Positions 48,963 through 56,910 of a stretch of DNA of 64,000 nt are shown piece by piece. The DNA comes from a virus. The notes under the pieces are model-generated. The model searched no databases. It worked only from the letters and a program-made list of their open reading frames with translations, and was not told the DNA's origin. How positions within the stretch are numbered: position 1 is the first letter of the stretch; each line of letters opens with the position of its first letter. The stretch spans positions 1 through 64,000 of the IMG/VR virus record IMGVR_UViG_3300017971_007885; one strand, given 5' to 3'. The translations under genes were made by a program, and so were the position numbers.

Positions 48963-49026
48963 CCAACCCATTCTAGTGCACGATTGCACGGAATGAAACC
49001 CAGAAACACATTTTGGAGGTAACAAG

Positions 49027-50472
49027 ATGGATCAAAACACATTATCAATGCTTGTCCGGTTGGCTGAATCGGGCCAGTCAGAAACCCTACTGAACCTCTT
49101 GGGCAATGACATGGGCGGTGTGGCTGTGCGCCGGAAAGCACTCACCAACACTCTTTTGTACGGCAATGGTGGGTTGTTTACCGTTTGTGCGGATGACAAC
49201 TTGATCAACGCATCGGTGAACGATGATGGCATTTGTGCCGTTATTCCCTGGAAGCCCACCACGGCGGATGTGCGCCGCCAACCCGTGATCACGGCGATCG
49301 GACACTTGGGCGGCTACGCTCAACCAACCGATCAGTGTGGCGATCCCCCGGTCAGCGATTGGCGGGGGTGTGAACTCGAATGGTGCATTGGCCGCATCCG
49401 TGGCCGATCCCCCGAGTATGACCGGCTGGATCTTGGCACCCGATGGTGCGAGAAATACCCGATCTTTCGCACCTTTGGTAGTTTGACCGTGGGCGGGCAA
49501 ACGATCGCTCCCACTGGCACCCAGATCCAGAATGATGCAGAGTGGGGAGCCGTGGCCGCCGCCATCCAGGTCCGCCAGGTGCTTGGACGCTGGATCTATA
49601 CTGGCAACCGGTCCACAAACCGGAACATGTTCGATGGGTTCCAGATCCTGATCAACACCGGTTATACCGATGTTCAGAGCCGGATCCCGTGCCCCGCCGT
49701 TGACTCGAAGATCGAGGACTTTGAAAGCGACTGCATCAGCGACGAAACGAGCGGCAAGAACATCTATGCCTACCTGGAAGCCGTTGTGCAACGGATCATC
49801 CAGAGGGCACGCCAGGCCGGTCTAGGCCGTCCCAAAGCGGAAGATATGGTGCTTGTGATGCGCACCGAGATGGCAGAAGCCTTGTATGAGTATTGGGCTT
49901 GCCAGATCGGGCCGTGCTCCACCACGCTCCCAGTGGCTGGAACGGCAACCAACCAAGTGCAGTTTGTGTCTTCCGACTGGGCACGCCAGTTTGCCGATGA
50001 CCTACGCCGCCGTGAAGTGCTCTTGGTGCACGGTATGTACATCCCGGTTGTGACCGACGATTACATGCCCTTTACCAATGGAGCAGGGGTCAATAACCGG
50101 ATCTCGGATATCTACATCTTGACGCTTCAGATCTCGGGGCTGCCCAACGTTTACGGTGAATTCCAGGACTTCCGGGCGGGCGTGGGTGACTCGATCACCG
50201 GCTTCAATGAAGAACTTTACGGTGGTCAGCCAACCGATGAGGGCCGCTTTTACGTATGGCAAGAGCGAACCAACACTTGCTTTGACGTGAGGCTTGCCGT
50301 GAAACCACGCTTGGTTGTGGCTATGCCCTTCCTTTGTGGCCGGGTATCCAACGTTTGCGTGACGCCGCTTAACCCGCCGTTGTCGAGCTATCCGCCAGAT
50401 GGTAGCCCGTATTACCCCGATGGTGGCGCTTACGATGCCACGTATGACGCCGGGGACTGCGTGTATAGCTAG
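49027..50472 (+). CDS. Major capsid protein
   Basis: 481 residues, directly after the scaffold with a strong GGAGGTAACAAG leader. Mixed beta/alpha text, WGAVAAAIQVRQVLGRW and a long helix (NIYAYLEAVVQRIIQRARQ) like the HK97 spine helix, then LVMRTEMAEALYEYW and PVVTDDYMP near the A-domain. No N-terminal delta domain, since the scaffold is separate. Ten or more cysteines are unusual for a capsid protein. Confidence 0.75.
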   Translation: MDQNTLSMLVRLAESGQSETLLNLLGNDMGGVAVRRKALTNTLLYGNGGLFTVCADDNLINASVNDDGICAVIPWKPTTADVRRQPVITAIGHLGGYAQPTDQCGDPPVSDWRGCELEWCIGRIRGRSPEYDRLDLGTRWCEKYPIFRTFGSLTVGGQTIAPTGTQIQNDAEWGAVAAAIQVRQVLGRWIYTGNRSTNRNMFDGFQILINTGYTDVQSRIPCPAVDSKIEDFESDCISDETSGKNIYAYLEAVVQRIIQRARQAGLGRPKAEDMVLVMRTEMAEALYEYWACQIGPCSTTLPVAGTATNQVQFVSSDWARQFADDLRRREVLLVHGMYIPVVTDDYMPFTNGAGVNNRISDIYILTLQISGLPNVYGEFQDFRAGVGDSITGFNEELYGGQPTDEGRFYVWQERTNTCFDVRLAVKPRLVVAMPFLCGRVSNVCVTPLNPPLSSYPPDGSPYYPDGGAYDATYDAGDCVYS

Positions 50473-50485
50473 AAGGGCGGCTTGA

Positions 50486-51334
50486 ATGAGCCGGAGTGAT
50501 AGGGGAAGCCCTTCCGGGGCTTCCCCCACTGTACACCTTGTGGGCAAGCGAGATCCGTGGATCTTAGGCAGGTATGCCGATATCTTGACCGGGCGGCTTG
50601 GTTGGTCAATCGGAGAACGTCCAAAAACGGACGTGGCCTTGAACCTCTTTTGGCCTTACTTGTCGATCATGGTCGGGGATCCGCTCCCACAGACCAAGAA
50701 CGCCGCTTTTTTCACGCACCTTGAAGAAGCGGAAAGAGGCCGTACCCAGTCAAAAATAAACCGATGGCATAACGCGGCTCAAGTGGTGGACCTGCGGATC
50801 TGCATGACTGCCAAATACAGGGAGATCTTGGCTCCCCATGGGCCAACGGTGCACGTGCCGGTACCCATAGAAGAGCAGTTTGCGCCCTGCAAATTGCGGG
50901 TGGGTGTGGCCGGGAAGGTGTATGATTTATCTCGCAAGGGTGAAGACCTGGTGCGGCAATTGGTCAACACCAAAGAATTTGACGTGATCGGGGCCGGAGA
51001 AGGATGGCCGTGCCCCACAAAGTTTTACAAGTGGGCGGATATGCCCAAATTTTATCAATCGCTTGATGTGTTCCTGGTTACGTCTGAAGTGGAAGGCGGG
51101 CCGGTAACGATGCTAGAGGCGCTTAGATGTGGCGTGCCGGTTGTGGCTCCGGCACACGTGGGAATGGTGGATGAATTCCAGGTGGCCACATACAAGCGGG
51201 GCAATTTTCAATCAATGCTTGCCCGGCTCCGGACCTTCCAGTTGGGAAGGATAAAGCGATATCAGAGCGTGGCCAATAGAACGGTGGAAAACTTTGCGCA
51301 AGCCTGTCAACAAGCCATCGAACGGGTATGCTAA
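50486..51334 (+). CDS. Glycosyltransferase, GT-B (GT4-like)
   Basis: 282 residues. VFLVTSEVEGGPVTMLEALRCGVPVVAPAHVG is the donor-binding EGG-x5-EA-x-x-CG-x-P block of GT4 enzymes. The N-terminal half is short and atypical. First of three glycosyltransferases placed after the capsid gene, so capsid or tail glycosylation is likely. AGAAGGGCGG precedes the ATG. Confidence 0.75.
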   Translation: MSRSDRGSPSGASPTVHLVGKRDPWILGRYADILTGRLGWSIGERPKTDVALNLFWPYLSIMVGDPLPQTKNAAFFTHLEEAERGRTQSKINRWHNAAQVVDLRICMTAKYREILAPHGPTVHVPVPIEEQFAPCKLRVGVAGKVYDLSRKGEDLVRQLVNTKEFDVIGAGEGWPCPTKFYKWADMPKFYQSLDVFLVTSEVEGGPVTMLEALRCGVPVVAPAHVGMVDEFQVATYKRGNFQSMLARLRTFQLGRIKRYQSVANRTVENFAQACQQAIERVC

Positions 51335-51344
51335 CACAGGGGCC

Positions 51345-51983
51345 ATGTTTGTGGCTTATGGTCAGAAAGCGATCCAATGTTTCTATGATTGTGCGGAATC
51401 GCTCCGAGTGCATCACCCGGATATGCCTATAGTGGTGATCGGGGATCAATCAATCGTTTTCCCGAATTGCACGTGCCTACAGGAGCCAAGCACCGATATC
51501 GGAGCCAGAAGCATCAAGACTCAGATTTGGCGGTATGTACCCGATGGTTGGACATATGCGCTATACATGGATGTTGACACACTTGTATTGAAACCGCTAG
51601 ATCGTTTCTTGCAACCATTGCTTGACGGTTGGGAACTGGTTATGGTCCGGGATGAGTTGGCGGATGTAGTGGATCGGTGCCGACTCAAGAACAATGAAGA
51701 AAAGCAACACATCAAGAACGCTTTTGGGACCGGGGAACTAGTCCAGTTTGCGGGCGGTTTGTTTTCTTGGCGTATATGCCCAACAGTGCAACGTTTTTTC
51801 GAGATATGGCATGCAGAGTGGGGCCGTTTCAGCTTCAGGGATCAAGGGGCTTTGGTGCGGGCCTTGGCACTTACGCCGGTCAAACTTTGGCCACTCGGAT
51901 GGGCGGCCAATGCTTCCAAACGAGAGCATGCGATCGAAGTATGGCATATACACGGCAAGGCCAGAATGGCAGGTGCTCAATGA
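51345..51983 (+). CDS. Glycosyltransferase, GT-A (GT8-like)
   Basis: 212 residues from the ATG at 51345 (AGGGG upstream). YALYMDVDTLVLKPLDRFL has the DxD metal motif (residues 76-78) with the following PL, and QFAGGLFSW and WHIHGKA fit the GT8 layout. Transfers a sugar from a nucleotide donor. Ends overlapping the tagged protein start. Confidence 0.75.
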   Translation: MFVAYGQKAIQCFYDCAESLRVHHPDMPIVVIGDQSIVFPNCTCLQEPSTDIGARSIKTQIWRYVPDGWTYALYMDVDTLVLKPLDRFLQPLLDGWELVMVRDELADVVDRCRLKNNEEKQHIKNAFGTGELVQFAGGLFSWRICPTVQRFFEIWHAEWGRFSFRDQGALVRALALTPVKLWPLGWAANASKREHAIEVWHIHGKARMAGAQ

Positions 51984-52999
51984 CTTGGTTACAAGCATGG
52001 ATTATCAATCAAGATCCGGTTGCCCAGTTGGCCGTAGCGGAAAAAGGTGGGCCGGGCTCCGGGAACTGGGGACACGCCGGAGTAAAGGGCACTCGTGGCG
52101 GATCTGCTCCTAAACGGGGCAAAGGTGCGGCCATGTCTTTGGCTACTGGCAAGGATTGGGAAGAGCGCCAGATGCAAACCATAGAAGATGCTTACTTGGC
52201 AGATGCTGAAGATAGTTCCAAGCGACTTTATCAAGCCGCCGTGAAGGGTGGCAAGCTGTCTACCAAAGAACAAAGAAAGGATGCCCTGAAGAGCTACAAA
52301 GCACTCAAAGAATTAGACCGGCATAGCATGTATGAGCCGATGGATGACTATCCGGCTATGTCGGAAGCCCTTGCCTATACTGTTAGTCATGGCAGTTTGA
52401 AACAAGCAAGGGCCAACTTCCAAGAAATTGCCGATCTGTTGGTAGATCCAAAACGTAAAGAAGAAGAAGAGTGGAAAGTGCACCGGGTGGATGCCATAAC
52501 ACGGGCCAGGGGTGAACGAGTGCCGGGCCTAAAGAAACAAGCAAAGCCAAAGCCGGTTGAGGTAGTAAAGCCGTCCGGACCGGAAGCAAAAAAGATCTTG
52601 GATGCCAAACCGGTCACGGATGACTATTATATAAACCGCCCAGTAAGCCGGAGAACGATCGGGGGCGGGGTAACAAGCGAATGGCAGAAGGTCAAGGCCA
52701 AGCCGGTTAAGGTAGCGGGCTATGAAGATCAAGATTTTTTCATTCACCGGCCATTGGGCTCCAGAAAAAGCGGTTGGACTATCTCAGAAGGCCGCACCGG
52801 TACATCACTTGTTTTACAATACGGCGGCACTCAGGCCAAAGCCATCCGAAAGCTTACGACTATACTGGACAAAATAAAGAAAGCAGGGCGGACCACGTTT
52901 CAGAACAAAATAACCAGTGCCGTGAACGCCAGTACACAAAGAGGTCAGCCTTTGCAATCGCCCCGCTATGGCGGAACAGGGCCAATATATAGGGGCTAG
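51980..52999 (+). CDS. Tagged protein C within the glycosylation cluster
   Basis: 339 residues from the ATG at 51980. LQAWIINQ replaces AWFxGW; the tag GPGSGNWGHAGVKGTRGGS is at about 25-43. Then charged helices, and two copies of a repeated block (YYINRPVSRRTIGGG and FFIHRPLGSRKSGW). No HExxH. A basic C terminus. May be an internal virion protein. Confidence 0.65.
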   Translation: MTWLQAWIINQDPVAQLAVAEKGGPGSGNWGHAGVKGTRGGSAPKRGKGAAMSLATGKDWEERQMQTIEDAYLADAEDSSKRLYQAAVKGGKLSTKEQRKDALKSYKALKELDRHSMYEPMDDYPAMSEALAYTVSHGSLKQARANFQEIADLLVDPKRKEEEEWKVHRVDAITRARGERVPGLKKQAKPKPVEVVKPSGPEAKKILDAKPVTDDYYINRPVSRRTIGGGVTSEWQKVKAKPVKVAGYEDQDFFIHRPLGSRKSGWTISEGRTGTSLVLQYGGTQAKAIRKLTTILDKIKKAGRTTFQNKITSAVNASTQRGQPLQSPRYGGTGPIYRG

Positions 53000-53013
53000 A
53001 AGGGATACTTGAC

Positions 53014-53466
53014 GTGAAGCTACAACTTGGGGCCGGGGACCGGCCACGTCAAGGGTACATTAACAGCGATATTATCAAACTGCCAGGGATCCAGGTGATT
53101 CACGATCTGAATGTGCTTCCATGGCCCTGGGAAGATGGGAAATTTGAAGAGATCCTATCTTTGGCTGTGTTTGAACACTTGTGGCTCAGACTGGACACGA
53201 GTATAGAAGAGTGTTGGCGGCTCCTGAAGCCGGACGGCTTGCTTATTTTCAAAGTGCCAGATTGCAATTCCCCCACAGTGGCGGATGATCCACAACACAT
53301 TCATAGGGGATGGAGCAACCGGACTTTTGACTTCTTCGATCCGACTCGGGGCGAATATGGCAAGCGGGGCCAGATGTATGGATATCATCCATGGTCCGTT
53401 CTCTCGATCAAGCCGATAGCCAACGGGAATTCTTGGATGGTGCGCATGCGGAAGGTTGGGCAATGA
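53014..53466 (+). CDS. SAM-dependent methyltransferase (short)
   Basis: 150 residues, GTG start. LQLGAGDRPRQGYINSDI is motif I plus the acidic residue, SLAVFEHLW the EHL segment, LLKPDGLLIFKVP the late strand. Resembles methyltransferases linked to sugar pathways. It sits between glycosyltransferases. Confidence 0.7.
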   Translation: MKLQLGAGDRPRQGYINSDIIKLPGIQVIHDLNVLPWPWEDGKFEEILSLAVFEHLWLRLDTSIEECWRLLKPDGLLIFKVPDCNSPTVADDPQHIHRGWSNRTFDFFDPTRGEYGKRGQMYGYHPWSVLSIKPIANGNSWMVRMRKVGQ

Positions 53467-54590
53467 GACAAACGATCTATAGATCGGGGACAAACAAAAT
53501 AGAGACGCCAAATCAAATATCCACGCCCACGCGCCAGGTGCCCTATGTTATGCCGCTTCACTATCCAGAAGTGATCTTGGACTGCTACAATGAAGGCGAT
53601 CAGGCACTTTTCATGTTTCCAGAAGCGTGGCTTGCCCCAGAGTATTGCAAGTTGGGCTTTAGGGTCTTGGCTCAAGGGTATGACATAGTTGTGCCGCTCC
53701 GGGAACATCAAGAAGAGCCGGTCATGTATGCCGGGCTTCTATGGATGGCCTTCAGCGATCCGGTAAAGGCGTTCTTGAGAGACTGGGCATTAAAGAGCCA
53801 GGAGCTTTATCCGTGGCGAGCCTTTCATGATGCGCTTTATGAGAGCGGGATCCGGGTATGGTATGCGCCGGCCACGTGGTGGAAGCAACCGACCTATGCC
53901 GGTATGGCCGTGATCATTCCTTGCTACAACCATGAAGAATTCTTGCTTGAAGCGGTAAACTCTGCGCTCCGGGCCAGGGCCGATCAGATTATCATTGTAG
54001 ACGATGGATCTCCGGGGGATGTGCTTGGGGCGCTTGCACCATTGATCAATCGAAGGAAAGCGCCGATCTTTGTGCTCAAGCAGGAAAACAAAGGCTTGCC
54101 CGCCGCCAGAAATGCCGGGATCCGGGCCACGACTATGCAGCATTGCATTGCTCTGGATGCTGACGATCGAATCTCGGATCATTACATTGCCAGGGCGAAA
54201 AAGGCGATCATCAAACACACATGGCTATATAGCAATGTCGAGCTTTTTGGTGACGCTCAGAGGGTGGTCAAGCCTAAAGTCAACAGGGCTTCGATGCGTG
54301 CAATGCAACCGACCAATGCCACTACAGTGGTTCCAAAGCACGCATGGCAGTTTGTGGGCGGGTACGATGAAACGATAGGTGGCTTTGAATCGTGGGACTT
54401 TTTATCAAGGCTCATACAGGCCAATTGGACACCACGCAAATTCACGGGCGTGGCCTACTATCGGAAACGGAACGGTGAAGGCATGTTGGCGGAAAAGGTT
54501 TTTGCTGACAAGCCAACTTACTTCAAGGGTTTGATAGATCGCAACCCGGTCTATTTCCGGGGTGCCTTCAAAGAGCACTTGCGTGAATAA
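53463..54590 (+). CDS. Family 2 glycosyltransferase with extra N-terminal domain
   Basis: 375 residues from the ATG at 53463. The GT2 domain starts near residue 148: AVIIPCYNHEEFLLEAVNSAL, IIIVDDGSPGD (180-183), KQENKGLPAARNAGI, LDADDRI (231-236). The first 145 residues are a separate alpha/beta region. It overlaps the methyltransferase (ATGA). Confidence 0.8.
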   Translation: MRQTIYRSGTNKIETPNQISTPTRQVPYVMPLHYPEVILDCYNEGDQALFMFPEAWLAPEYCKLGFRVLAQGYDIVVPLREHQEEPVMYAGLLWMAFSDPVKAFLRDWALKSQELYPWRAFHDALYESGIRVWYAPATWWKQPTYAGMAVIIPCYNHEEFLLEAVNSALRARADQIIIVDDGSPGDVLGALAPLINRRKAPIFVLKQENKGLPAARNAGIRATTMQHCIALDADDRISDHYIARAKKAIIKHTWLYSNVELFGDAQRVVKPKVNRASMRAMQPTNATTVVPKHAWQFVGGYDETIGGFESWDFLSRLIQANWTPRKFTGVAYYRKRNGEGMLAEKVFADKPTYFKGLIDRNPVYFRGAFKEHLRE

Positions 54591-54610
54591 CGCTAGAAAG
54601 CAGGTCCAGA

Positions 54611-55156
54611 ATGGAACAAAGTACACGGATGGGGTTGGTTGAGTACATAGGAGCCAAGACGGCTTCTTTCTCAGTAGCCTATAACCCAACTCAGGGCCGG
54701 ACCGTGAACCGGATGTGGGCGGCCATTGGTAACGATCAATCGCCCATGATCAAACAAAGAAGGTGGTTGCCGGAGCCAGAGGCACGATTTTACAACGCTT
54801 TTGCGGACTTTAGGCTTTTGCGATGGGGATCGAGCGTTTCAACCGAACCGGTCAGAACGCCGGTGGTTACTGCATTCTCGGAGCCGATTCCGGAACCGCA
54901 AGCCCTTCCTTTGCACGTGCTTTTACAACAGCAAAGAGATGCAATGATGGCCGTTGCCCCGGCCGGCGCGATCGTGACCAAGGACATAGAAGAGATCGGG
55001 CCGCAATATCTCATGTCAAAATCTGGAACTGTTCACAGGCCAGAATGCTCTTCAGCCAAGAGGATCAAAACGCCGGTAGAATTCCATACGATGGAAGACG
55101 TAACCGCCGATCCGAACTTCAAAAAGTTTCATAGTTGTTGTGAGGGATTAACGTAA
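54611..55156 (+). CDS. Head-tail region protein with metal-binding end
   Basis: 181 residues. The end VHRPECSSAKRI-x20-FHSCC resembles the N-terminal zinc site of Ada-like and other phage proteins. The N-terminal part has tryptophans and prolines. Position is that of a connector protein. AGCAGG precedes the ATG. Confidence 0.5.
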   Translation: MEQSTRMGLVEYIGAKTASFSVAYNPTQGRTVNRMWAAIGNDQSPMIKQRRWLPEPEARFYNAFADFRLLRWGSSVSTEPVRTPVVTAFSEPIPEPQALPLHVLLQQQRDAMMAVAPAGAIVTKDIEEIGPQYLMSKSGTVHRPECSSAKRIKTPVEFHTMEDVTADPNFKKFHSCCEGLT

Positions 55157-55164
55157 TGGGTTGA

Positions 55165-55395
55165 GGGTGCCCAACTCGGACGGGTCCGAGCAGAACCAGG
55201 CCACGGCGGATTTTCAAACCAGATCCAACGTGGAAGCAGATCCTGTACATCGGTGGGCGTGCGGGCACGTTTACCGTGCCGGGAGGATATACCGGCCAAG
55301 ATTACGCTATTTGTCCAAATACGCTTATACCAGTGCACCCACGGGACATGCCTTTTTTTGAGGGTAGGCCAAGGGAGTATAAAACAGTATGGTGA
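55165..55395 (+). CDS. Coding-like frame without a normal start codon
   Basis: Open between TGA (55162) and TGA (55393), overlapping the next ATG. The text PTWKQILYIGGRAGTFTVPG and PNTLIPVHPRDMPFFEGRPR looks like the small phage connector-region protein with a (I/V)-x-YTG-x-R-x-G-x-F start. There is no ATG, GTG or TTG in frame; ATT at 55210 is possible. A TTG frame (55161-55361) overlaps it. Non-standard start, frameshift or sequence error. Confidence 0.45.
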   Translation, partial: GCPTRTGPSRTRPRRIFKPDPTWKQILYIGGRAGTFTVPGGYTGQDYAICPNTLIPVHPRDMPFFEGRPREYKTVW

Positions 55396-56594
55396 ATCCA
55401 AGTCCGTTTTATGCGCCGGGCTTTATCGCTCCAGGTATCGCACCGGTGCCGATCTCACTAACTGAATACATCCAAACCACAGGGATCAACGAATATCTAT
55501 TCTATGGCGTGAAACGGGGCGCTTACGTGCCGGAAAGTACCCAATTTTACGACTTTTGGGATCGCCAGATGATTTATCAATACCTGCGGGCGGCGGAGCG
55601 CCAGATCGAGAACAAGATCCGGGTCCACCTTACCCCTACTTGGGCGGATGAAGACGGCGAAGAAGTGATCGTGGCAGATATGCGCGGCTATGTCTCAACA
55701 TCGGGCCGCTCTGGGTACTATGCATGGCACGATTTTGCAGGTGCGTGGCCCTGGAGTGGGAGCGGATCGTACTATTACAACCCAACAAGCTTGGACTGGA
55801 AGGCATTTATCCAGGCCGGGCAAAGAAAAACTTCTGTATACGCCGCCCATGCCACGGTTTCATATGGCGGTGACTGGGCAAAAGTGACCGTTCCAAGTGG
55901 CGGGGTGGGCTCCAAGGACGAAATACGGGTATTTTATGCCGATGGCACCCATACCTATGGGCCAGAGCCGTCCAAGATCAAAGTGGGACCGAACAACATT
56001 ATCATTACATGGCCAAAGGTCCGGATGGTTAAGCCAGAACTGAGCACCAGGCACAACTTGCCGGTGGACTTTGACGATAACAACAACTTTGTGGAAACGA
56101 TCACAGTGGCCCGAGAGTACAACGATCCAAGTGTTCAAGCCGTGGTCAGAACACGCCGGAACTGCAATACAACCGCATGCCAGGAGAGCACGGAAACAGC
56201 TTGTATCTTTCCTTCAGAACGGGAACTTGGTTATGTGGCCATCTATCCGGCTTGCTATGGCGGTGGACAGTGGCGGCGGCGGACGGCATTCCAGGGAATC
56301 CCAGATGTGGCGTTTCTGCATTATCAATCAGGGCTGAAGACCTTGCCGCCAGGGTGGGATCAAGCGATCATCCGCCTTGCTCACACGATTATGCCAGAAG
56401 CACCATGTCCGACAGGTCACCAACCCCAAGATCGTTTCTGGAGCAGGGACCGGAACATGAGCCATTCACAAACCCGAGAGCGGATCAATTGTCCGTGGGG
56501 GCTAATGGATGGGGCGTGGTACTCCTGGATGTTTTTCGAGGAACAAGAGCAGAATTATAGCAAAGGGGGTGGTTTACTTGCCTTCAGAGGATAA
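55389..56594 (+). CDS. Neck/connector-region protein (401 aa)
   Basis: Begins at 55389 overlapping the previous stop. Residues 50-85 form a helical block (FWDRQMIYQYLRAAERQIENKI) like adaptor proteins that bind under the portal; the following 200 residues are beta-rich. A cysteine cluster (RRNCNTTACQESTETACIF) is near residue 265. Assigned by position. Confidence 0.5.
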   Translation: MVNPSPFYAPGFIAPGIAPVPISLTEYIQTTGINEYLFYGVKRGAYVPESTQFYDFWDRQMIYQYLRAAERQIENKIRVHLTPTWADEDGEEVIVADMRGYVSTSGRSGYYAWHDFAGAWPWSGSGSYYYNPTSLDWKAFIQAGQRKTSVYAAHATVSYGGDWAKVTVPSGGVGSKDEIRVFYADGTHTYGPEPSKIKVGPNNIIITWPKVRMVKPELSTRHNLPVDFDDNNNFVETITVAREYNDPSVQAVVRTRRNCNTTACQESTETACIFPSERELGYVAIYPACYGGGQWRRRTAFQGIPDVAFLHYQSGLKTLPPGWDQAIIRLAHTIMPEAPCPTGHQPQDRFWSRDRNMSHSQTRERINCPWGLMDGAWYSWMFFEEQEQNYSKGGGLLAFRG

Positions 56595-56907
56595 ACAGAT
56601 CGTATTTTTCGATCCTAGAAACTACCGGAGAGGCAATCCCAATGTGATCTTGTTTCATAGCAACCGCTTCTTGATCTTGCCCTTATCTGAGGTAGCCATA
56701 GCTGAAGATGGTATTTTGTCCGTTGATCAAGTCAACTTGGCTTGTGCATTTGATGTAACCCCAGACTTGCCGCCCCGAGTGGTGGGAAGCGCGTGGAAAC
56801 ATCACATTGTTTTCAATACAGAAGTAGATCCAGTGTGGGCCGTAGGTGTAGCCCGATCGTGTGACCTATCCGCAAGTGAGATTGTGGACAAATTCATGGA
56901 GGTATAA
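56578..56907 (+). CDS. Head-tail joining-type protein
   Basis: 109 residues. The TTG at 56578 lies eight bases after AAGGGGG; a GTG at 56569 is less well spaced. Beta-rich, YRRGNPNVILFHSNRFLILPLSEVAIAEDGIL. Directly before the tail-tube gene, the usual place for tail terminator or completion proteins. Confidence 0.5.
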   Translation: MPSEDKQIVFFDPRNYRRGNPNVILFHSNRFLILPLSEVAIAEDGILSVDQVNLACAFDVTPDLPPRVVGSAWKHHIVFNTEVDPVWAVGVARSCDLSASEIVDKFMEV

Positions 56908-56910
56908 GAA

